NCBI RefSeq assembly: GCF_019956415.1
Contig: NZ_JAHBDK010000033.1
Location: 1 to 64,000 of the forward strand
From: Pseudomonas sp. GL-B-19
GTDB lineage: Bacteria; Pseudomonadota; Gammaproteobacteria; Pseudomonadales; Pseudomonadaceae
Direction: 5' to 3'
Length of the DNA stretch: 64,000 bases
Made by a program: the position numbers and the translations under genes
The notes under the pieces: model-generated
Database searches by the model: none
The model's input: the letters and a program-made list of their open reading frames with translations, nothing else
What the model was told of the DNA's origin: nothing
Shown: in pieces, positions 18,855 to 28,100 of the stretch
Layout of the letters: every line of letters begins with the position of its first letter
Position numbering within the stretch: the stretch's first letter is position 1

Positions 18855-18882
18855 AGCCCCGATACGTGACGGGGCCTTTAGT
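18855..18882 (+). terminator. Weak terminator-like hairpin
   Basis: GCCCCG/CGGGGC with an 8-nt loop and a short CTTTAG tail lies directly behind the stop of the unknown gene. It would partly separate that gene from the peroxidase gene. Confidence 0.45.
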
Positions 18883-18988
18883 AAGTTGCACCTTCTATTC
18901 AATCTGCGTTCATGGGCCGTCGCCTCCTTGAGGGGCAATACCAGCCTGTAAGTACGGTTGTCATGGGGAATTGATCCTCAGTTGAGCA

Positions 18989-19013
18989 CTGCTGATTGCA
19001 CGCAATTCAGCAG
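18989..19013. promoter_or_regulatory. Dyad upstream of the peroxidase gene (possible operator)
   Basis: An imperfect 25-bp palindrome with arms CTGCTGA/TCAGCAG and inner TTGC/GCAA, one base bulged. It lies about 140-165 bp before the peroxidase start, within a 298-bp leader that otherwise shows no gene. It could be a binding site for the island response regulator; this is not shown. Confidence 0.35.
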
Positions 19014-19152
19014 GGGCTCGGTGCGGCCGTGGTACCAGGTCCCGTCGTTCAATTTGCAATTTTTATTGATGGGTTTCAGCACTAAACCACGCGTTTAGAG
19101 CCGTGCTTTATGCATGTGGTTTCCTGACTAGCTAAGCATCGAGGAAACAGCC

Positions 19153-22100
19153 ATGGCCAGCTTCATCAAGTCCGATCTTGAGTTCATTCTCGAACAAATT
19201 TTCATCGCCGAACGGCATGCGGCAGGCGCGAGTCTGGCTGAAATGCTGCCGAACGTAGAAGTACCCTTCGGCCTGCGCACCGTCTCCGGCTTCGACAACA
19301 ACCTGGCCAATCCCCAGTTCGGTGCCGCCGACAATTTCTTTCCGCGCATGACGACGCCGGTGTTCAATACCGCGCAGGTCCAGCCGGCCGGCTTCTTCGG
19401 CCCCGCCGATCCTGGCGGAACCACGCCGACCTCCTACCTCCAGACCAGCGGTGCCGTCTTCGACTCTCAGCCGCGCACCATCAGCAACCTGATCGTGGAC
19501 CAGACCGCCAACAATCCGGCGGCAGTCGCGGCTGCAGCGGCCAATCCAGATTCACAAGTCGTCACCAGCCCCGGTCTGGATGGCCTGTTCGGCACCGCCG
19601 ACGACGTTTCCGTCTTCCAGATCCCTAATATCACGCCGGACGCGGGCCTGACCGCGCCCTTCAACGCCTGGATGACCTTCTTCGGCCAGTTCTTCGACCA
19701 CGGCCTCGACCTGGTCACCAAGGGCGGCTCGGGCACGGTGTTCATTGCGCTGCAACCCGACGATCCACTGTTCGTGCCTGGTAGCCCGACCAACTTCATG
19801 GTGTTGACGCGGGCCACCAATCTGCCCGGCGCCGACGGCATTCTCGGCACGGCCGACGACATCCACGAACAGCAAAACACCACCTCGCCGTTTGTCGACC
19901 AGAACCAGACCTACAGCTCGCATCCCTCGCATCAGGTGTTCCTGCGCGCCTATGAGCTCAACGCAGCTGGCGATCCAGTGGCCACCGGCAAGTTGATCAC
20001 CAATCGTGACCTGGGCGCCGATGGGCATTTCGGTACCGCTGATGACGTCGAAATCGGCGGCATGGCCACCTGGAAAGTGGTCAAGGCACAAGCCCATGAT
20101 CTGCTCGGCATCAATCTCACTGATGCCGATTTCGACAACGTGCCATTGCTGGCGACCGATGATTACGGCAACTTCATCAAAGGGCCTAATGGCCTCCCCC
20201 AAGTCGTGATGATGGGCGCGGATGGCATTGCCGGCACGGCCGATGACGTGCTCGTCGAGGGTAATCTGGCTGCACCCATCAGCCTGACGAACGCCGTGCG
20301 CACCGGCCACCAGTTCCTCATCGACATTGCACACAGCGCCGATCCGACCGGAGGCCTGACGCCTGACGCGGACACCGTCATTGGCGGCCTGGGTGCGCCC
20401 GGCACTTACGACAACGAGTTGTTGGATGCGCACTACATCGCCGGCGATGGCCGGGTCAACGAGAACATCGGCCTGACCACGGTGCATTCCATCTTCCACA
20501 GCGAGCACAACCGGCTGGTTGACGATACCAAGGCGACGGTGCTGGCCTCCGCCGACCTCGATTTCCTGAACAAGTGGTTGATGCCCGATGCCCAACTGAC
20601 AGCGCTTCCAGTGACGCCGACCGACATCGCGGCCTTGCACTGGAACGGCGAGCGGTTGTTCCAGGCGGCCAAATTCGGCACCGAGATGCAGTACCAGCAC
20701 CTGGTGTTCGAGGAGTTCGCGCGCACCATCCAGCCGCAAGTGGACGTCTTCCTGGCGCCTATGGGTAACGACACCACCATCGATCCGTCGATCGTCGCCG
20801 AGTTCGCGCACACGGTCTTTCGCTTCGGCCACTCGATGCTGGTGGAGACGGTCGATCGCTTCGACCCCAACTTCAACGTCGTCGGCGACGGCAATCCGAC
20901 TGAGCCGGGCAATCAACAAACCGGCCTGATCGCGGCCTTCCTCAACCCGTTGTCATTCGCTGGGAGCGGCCCTACCCCTGAGCAGGCGGCAGGCGCCATC
21001 GTACGCGGCCTGACCCGCCAGGTCGGCAACGAGATCGACGAGTTCGTGACCGACGCTGTGCGCAACAACCTGGTCGGTCTGCCGCTGGACCTGGCCGCCC
21101 TCAACCTGGCGCGCGGCCGCGACACCGGCATCCCGTCGCTGAATGCGGCGCGGCGCGAGTTCTACCACATGACCGGCGACAGCCAGTTGACCCCCTACAC
21201 GAGCTGGGCCGATTTCGTGCAGCACATGAAACACCCGGAATCGCTGATCAATTTTATCGCCGCCTACGGCACGCACTCGACCATCACTGGCGCTACGACG
21301 ATGGCGGAAAAGCGCGCCGCGGCTGCGGATCTCGTGCTCGGCAGCGCCACGGCGCCGGCTGATCGCCTGGACTTCCTGCACAGTACCGGTGCCTGGGCCA
21401 GCAACGCCGGTGCGGACGGAATTCTGAACACCGCAGACGACGTGACCATCACCGGCCTGGACAACGTCGACTACTGGATCGGTGGCCTGGCCGAGGAGAA
21501 AATGCCCTTTGGCGGCCTGCTGGGTTCGAGCTTCAACTTCGTCTTCGAAACCCAGTTGGAAAACCTGCAAAATGGTGACCGCTTCTACTACCTGGCACGC
21601 ACCGCGGGACTCAACTTCGGCACTGAGCTTGAGAACAATTCGTTCGCCAATCTGGTGATGCTCAACAGCGACGCAACACACCTGTCGGCTAACATATTCC
21701 TGACGCCGGCCTTCACCCTGGAGACCGACCCGACGCGCCAGTTCAACGCAAGCGTGGTGGCCGGGCCGGATGGCATACTGGTCGACAATCCATTGACACC
21801 AGTCAATGAGGCCGCCGACAACCTGCCAGCCAACGCCGACCCCTTTGGCCCGTCGGTGCACCCGATCGGCTCACCACGTATTGACCATTTCACGCCGCTG
21901 GTGATCCGCGACAACCCCGACACAGTGGGCCCGGATACCAACTACCTGCACTACACCGGCGGCGATACGGTCGTGCTTGGCGGCACGGCCGGCGACGACA
22001 TCCTCATTGCCGGCGACTCGGACGACGACACCGTCTATGGCGACGCCGGCAACGACCGCCTCGACGGCGGCTACGGCAACGACAACGTCTTTGGCGGTGC

Positions 22101-25100
22101 CGGCGACGACATCATCACCGACATCGGCGGCAGTGACACCCTGCGCGGCGAGGACGGCAACGACGTCATCCAGGCCGGCAACTCGACCCTCGGCCTCAAC
22201 AACCTGGTCTTCGGCGGCGCTGGCAAAGACTTCATCATCACCACCGAAGACATCACGATGACCTTCGCCGGCGCGGGCGACGATTTCATCCTCGGCGCCA
22301 AGGTCAACCTCGCGCCGACCGGCAACGAAGGCGACGACTGGATCGAGGGCGGCACCCAGGACGGTGCGCCCGGCGATAACATGAGCCCGACATTGTCCGA
22401 CGATGTGCCCGGCAACGACATTTTCATCGGCACCGGCGGCTTCGATGAAATGATCGGTGAGGGCGGCGACGACACCTTCGTCGCCAGCGACGCTCAGGAC
22501 AAGATGGACGGCATGTCCGGGTTCGACTGGACTACCTACAAGAATGACAAGTACGGCGTGACCGTCGACATGGTAGTCCCCTTCTTCAGTCCCTATCACG
22601 CGGTGCCCGACGCTGCGGGCAATATCGTGGGCGCGGTGGCGCAATCGCCCGATTCGGTCTATGACCGGTTCGCGGAAGTGGAGGGCCTGTCGGGGTCGGC
22701 CTTCGCCGACTTCCTGCGCGGCGACGAACAAAACGCGGCCATCATCGCCAACATCACGGCCAGGGGCAGCATCCTCACCAACTTCGATCTCGTCAGCGGC
22801 CTGCGGGCCTTCGTCGGCAGCGCCGGTTTCGGTGCCGACGGTATCGGGGGGACGGCCGACGATCAGTTCGGCGCGGGCAACATCATCCTCGGCGGCGATG
22901 GCAGCGACATCATTGAAGGCCGTGGCGGCAGCGACCTCATCGACGGTGACAGTTGGCTCAACGTGCGCATCAGCGTGCGTCAGAACGTGGATGGCACCGG
23001 GCCGGAGATCGCCACTTTCGACAGCATGACGCCGATGATCCCGCTCATGCTGAACGGCACCTACAATCCTGGTCAGCTCGTCGCCGTGCGTGAGATCCTG
23101 CCGGGCGTGGGCGGATTCGACACCGTCAACTTCATGGGCCCGCTGGCGAACTACACAGTCACCGTCAACGATAACGGCACCCCGGTCAACTTTGCCGACG
23201 ACATCGTCACCGTGACCGACAATGTCGGCAAGGAAGAAACCGACCGTCTCACCCACATCGAACGGCTGCAGTTCTCCGATCAGTCGATGGTCCTCGTGCC
23301 GGGGCTCAACGCTGAGCCGGTAGGCGCGCTGACGGTGGATAACACCGCGCCGACCGTTGGCCAGACGCTGACCGTGTCGGCGGCAGGCATCACCGATGGC
23401 GACAACGCGGGCGGGGCGATCCACAATTCCATCAGTTACATATGGCAGTTTGAAGCGACACCGGGCTCGGGCGTCTTCGAGGACATCATCCTCGGGCCAG
23501 GTCGCATCGGTATCGGATTTACACGAGCGGACGCGCCCACTCTCACGGTGACGTCGGATCTTGCCGGCCTGGCTGTGCGCGTTAAAGCCTTCTATGCGGA
23601 CGATCATGGCGTGACCGAGCAGGTATTCTCGGCACCGACTACGGCAGTAGTGGCCGCGGCGCCAGCCCCCGCACCGGCGCCTTCGCTGATCGATCCGCAG
23701 ACCAGTGCCCCCAGCAATGGTGTGCGTTACACTCAATCCGACCTGGCGTTCATCCTTGACCAGATCAAGATAGCGGAACACCACGCGGCTGGTGAGAACC
23801 TGGTTTCTCTGCTGCCGAACGTACGAGTGCCGTACGGATTGCGAACGGTCGAAGGGACGGACAACAACCTGCTCCATCCCGAGTTCGGTGCCGCCGATAA
23901 TGTATTCCCGCGCCTGACCACGCCGGACTTCCGCACGGCCGACGCCGGCACGAGCTACACCCAGACCAGCGGCCTGGTGAACGACTCGCAGCCGCGCACC
24001 ATCAGCAACCTGATCGTCGACCAGACCGCCAACAACCCGGCGGCGGTCGCGGCCACCTTCGATCCCGGTCTGGATGGCATCCTCGGCACCGCTGACGATG
24101 TCTTGAAGGTTGGTGCACAGGTGGTTACCGGAACCCGCACCGATGGCACGACGTTCCAGACCTTCTTCGACCCGAACGTGAGCCCCGACGCGGGCCTGAC
24201 CGCGCCCTTCAACCAATGGATGACCTTCTTCGGCCAGTTTTTCGACCATGGCCTGGACCTCGTCACCAAGGGCGGCTCGGGCACCGTGTTCATTCCGCTG
24301 CAGCCGGATGACCCGCTGTTCGTGCCCGGTAGCCCGACCAACTTCATGGTGCTGACGCGCGCCACCAATCAGCCCGGCCCCGATGGCATTCTGGGCACGG
24401 CCGACGACATCCACGAGAACACCAACACCACCTCGCCGTTTGTCGACCAGAACCAGACCTACAGCTCGCATCCTTCGCACCAGGTGTTCCTGCGTGCCTA
24501 TGAGCTCAACGCAGCGGGCGATCCGGTGGCCACCGGCAAGTTGATCGAAAATCGTGATCTGGGCGCCGATGGCGTGTTCGGTACGGCCGATGACGTCGGG
24601 ATCGGTGGCATGGCCACCTGGAAGGTGGTCAAGGCGCAAGCCCATGATCTGCTCGGGATCAATCTCACCGATGCCGATTTCAACAACGTGCCATTGCTGG
24701 CGACCGACGCCTACGGCAATTTCATCAAGGGTCCGAACGGTTTCCCTCAGGTGGTGATGTTGGGTCCGGACGGTATTGCCGGCACGGCCGACGATGTGCT
24801 CGTTGAAGGCAATCCGGCGGCGCCCATCAGCCTGGTCAACGCCGCGCGCACCGGCCATGCCTTCCTCAACGACATCGCGCACACCGCGGTTCCGGTGGAC
24901 GACCAGACCGGCGCAGCACTCCTGCCCGATGCGGACAATATCATTGGAGGTACACCTGCGCCGGGCTTCTACGACAACGAACTATTGGACGCGCACTACA
25001 TTGCCGGCGACGGCCGGGTCAATGAGAACATCGGCCTGACCACTGTCCATTCCATCTTCCACCATGAGCACAACCGCTTGGTCGATCACACCATGGCGGT

Positions 25101-28100
25101 GGTCCTGGCGACAGCGGCAAGCGGCGACGTGTCGTTCCTGAACGAGTGGCTGCTGACGCCCGTCACTGCCGTTCCCGCCGACACCTCGACCCTCGACTGG
25201 AACGGCGAGCGCCTGTTCCAGACGGCGAAGTTCGGCACCGAGATGCAGTACCAGCACCTGGTGTTCGAAGAGTTCGCGCGTACGATCCAGCCGATGGTCG
25301 ATCCCTTCTTCGCCCCTGGCCAGGTGTACGACACCGCGATCGATCCGAGCATCGTTGCCGAGTTCGCGCACACCGTCTATCGCTTCGGGCACTCGATGCT
25401 GCTGGAGCAGGTCGACCGGCTGGATCCGAACTTCGCCTCGAGCGATATCGGGCTGATTCAGGCCTTCCTCAACCCGCTCGAGTTCGCGGGCAGCGGCCCC
25501 ACTCCGGAACAGGCGGCCGGTGCCATCGTGCGCGGCGTGACCCGTCAGGTGGGCAACGAAATCGACGAGTTCGTCACCGAAGCCCTGCGCAACAACCTGC
25601 TGGGCCTGCCGCTCGATCTGCCCGCCATCAACCTGGCGCGCGGCCGCGATACCGGCGTTCCGTCCCTGAACGCGGCGCGGCGGGAGTTCTATGCGCCCAC
25701 CGGCGACGCAGAGCTCAAGCCCTACACGAGCTGGGCCGATTTTGTGCAGCACATAAAGCACCCGGAATCGCTGATCAACTTCATCGCCGCCTACGGCACG
25801 CATTCGAGCATCACCGACGCCCTCACGCTGGCGGACAAGCGCGCGGCTGCCTCGCTCATAGTGCTCGGCGGTGCGGGTGCACCGGCTGATCGTATCGACT
25901 TCCTCAATAGCACCGGCGCCTGGACCAGCACCGCTGGTACGGACGGCATCTTGCACACGGCAGACGATGTGACCATCACCGGCCTGGATAACGTCGACTT
26001 TTGGGTTGGCGGGCTGGCCGAGGAGAAGATGCCCTTTGGCGGCATGCTCGGCTCGACCTTCAACTTCGTCTTCGAGAACCAGATGGAGAAACTCCAGGAC
26101 GGAGACCGCTTCTACTATCTGGAACGCACCGCCTCGATGGACTTTGGCGCCGAGCTTGAGAACAACACGTTCTCCGCGCTGGTGATGGCCAATACCGACG
26201 CAACACACCTCTCGGCCAGGGTTTTCCTGACGCCGGCCTACACTCTGGAGGTCAACCAGGCGAACCAGTACAACCCGAGTGTGATTGCCGGTCCCGACGG
26301 CATTGTCGGCACCGTCGATGATCTGCCGGCCAACGCCGATCCTTTTGGTCCGTCGGACCACCCGATTGGCTCACCACGCACTGACTTCCTCACACCGCTG
26401 GTGATCCGCGACAACCCCGCCACACCGGGACCGGATAGCAACTACCTGCACTACACCGGCGCCGACACGGTCGTATTGGGCGGCACGCCCGGCAACGACA
26501 TCCTCATTGCCGGCGACTCTGACGACGACACGGTCTATGGCGATGCCGGTAACGATCGGATCGATGGCGGCTACGGCAACGACCAACTCTTTGGCGGTAC
26601 CGGTGACGACATCATCACGGACATGGGCGGCGACGACGTCATCCACGGGGAGGACGGCAACGACGTCATTCAGGGCGGCAACGGCCTCAACCTGATCCTC
26701 GGCCAGGCCGGTCAGGACTTCATCGTCACCGGCGAGGACGCGGCCGACACCAGCGGCGGCCTGGGCAACGACTTCATCCTCGGCAGCAAGGCGAACGAAT
26801 TCGCGCGCGGTGGCGAAGGTGACGACTGGATCCAGGGCGGATCCGCCGATGGCGTTGCCGGCGACAACTTCGACCCATTCGGAAACGATCCGATCAATGG
26901 CAACGACGTCTTCATGGGCGATGGCGGACCGGACAACTTCGACGGGGAGGGCGGTGATGACATCATGATCGGCAGCCCCAGCGAGGCGGACCGTTTCATC
27001 GGGTTCTCCGGTTACGATTGGGCAACCTTCAAGGACGATCCGGCCGGCGTGACCATCGGCCTCAACTCCAGGCTGCGCTTCTTCGATCAACCGGCGGTGC
27101 CCGGTTCCACCGCGTCGATTCTTGCCCGGTTGGACCTGGTAGAAGGGCTGTCGGGATCGGCCCACGCCGATTTCCTCAGCGGCGATGACTCCACTGCCGA
27201 CTTGCTCGCCATCGCTGGCGCCAAGGGCAGCGTGCTCACCAACTTCGATCTCATCAGCGGTCTGCGGGACTTCGTCGGTAGCGCCGGCAACGGCGCGGAT
27301 GGTATCGCCGGCACGGCCGACGATAAGTTCGACGGGGGCAACATCGTCCTGGGCGGCGCCGGCAGCGACGTCATCGAAGGCCGTGGCGGCGATGACCTCA
27401 TCGACGGCGACAAGTGGCTCAACGTACGCATCAGCGTGCGGCAGAACATCGATGGCACCGGGCCGGAAATCGCCAGCTTCGACAGCATGACGCCCTTGGT
27501 CCCGCTCATGTTGAACGGCACCTACAACCCCGGCCAGCTCCAGATCGTCCGCGAAATCCTGACGGCGGCCGGTCCCGACTTCGATACGGCGCTGTACTCC
27601 GGCAATTTTGCGGATTACACCGTGGTCGAAAACGTCAACGGCACCGTTACGGTCACCGACAGTGTCGCTGGCAGGGACGGGATCGACACCCTCAGCAATA
27701 TCGAGCGGTTGCAGTTCTCCGATCAGGCGATCGTGCTTGGCGGTTTGAACTCGGCGCCAGTCGGTTCGCTGAGGATCGACGATCCTACGCCCGCCGTCGG
27801 CCAGACGCTGACGGTATCGGCGGCAGACATCACTGATGCCGACAATACCGCGACCGGCGGCGCGATCACCGGGCCCATCAGTATCTTCTGGCAGTTCGAA
27901 GCGCGCCCGGGCTCGGGCGTATTCGAAGACATCACCTTCTTTGCCGCCGGAGAAGTCGCGCGCGCGGAGGGCACGACCGTCACGGTGGGCTCGGAACTCA
28001 GGATTGCACCACCGGCGACCCTCATCGGCGCCGTGCCGGCTATCCCTGAACTCGTCGTGCCAACCGGACTGGCTCTGCGCGTCAGGGCGGTCTACAAGGA

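Noticed and set aside
21871..24882. A 1003-codon open frame on the minus strand inside the peroxidase gene (and others at 19552-20919, 24982-26361, 28180-30036)
   Set aside because: They mirror the GC-rich repetitive coding strand, lack ribosome sites and have no recognisable domains; the plus-strand peroxidase explains the region fully.
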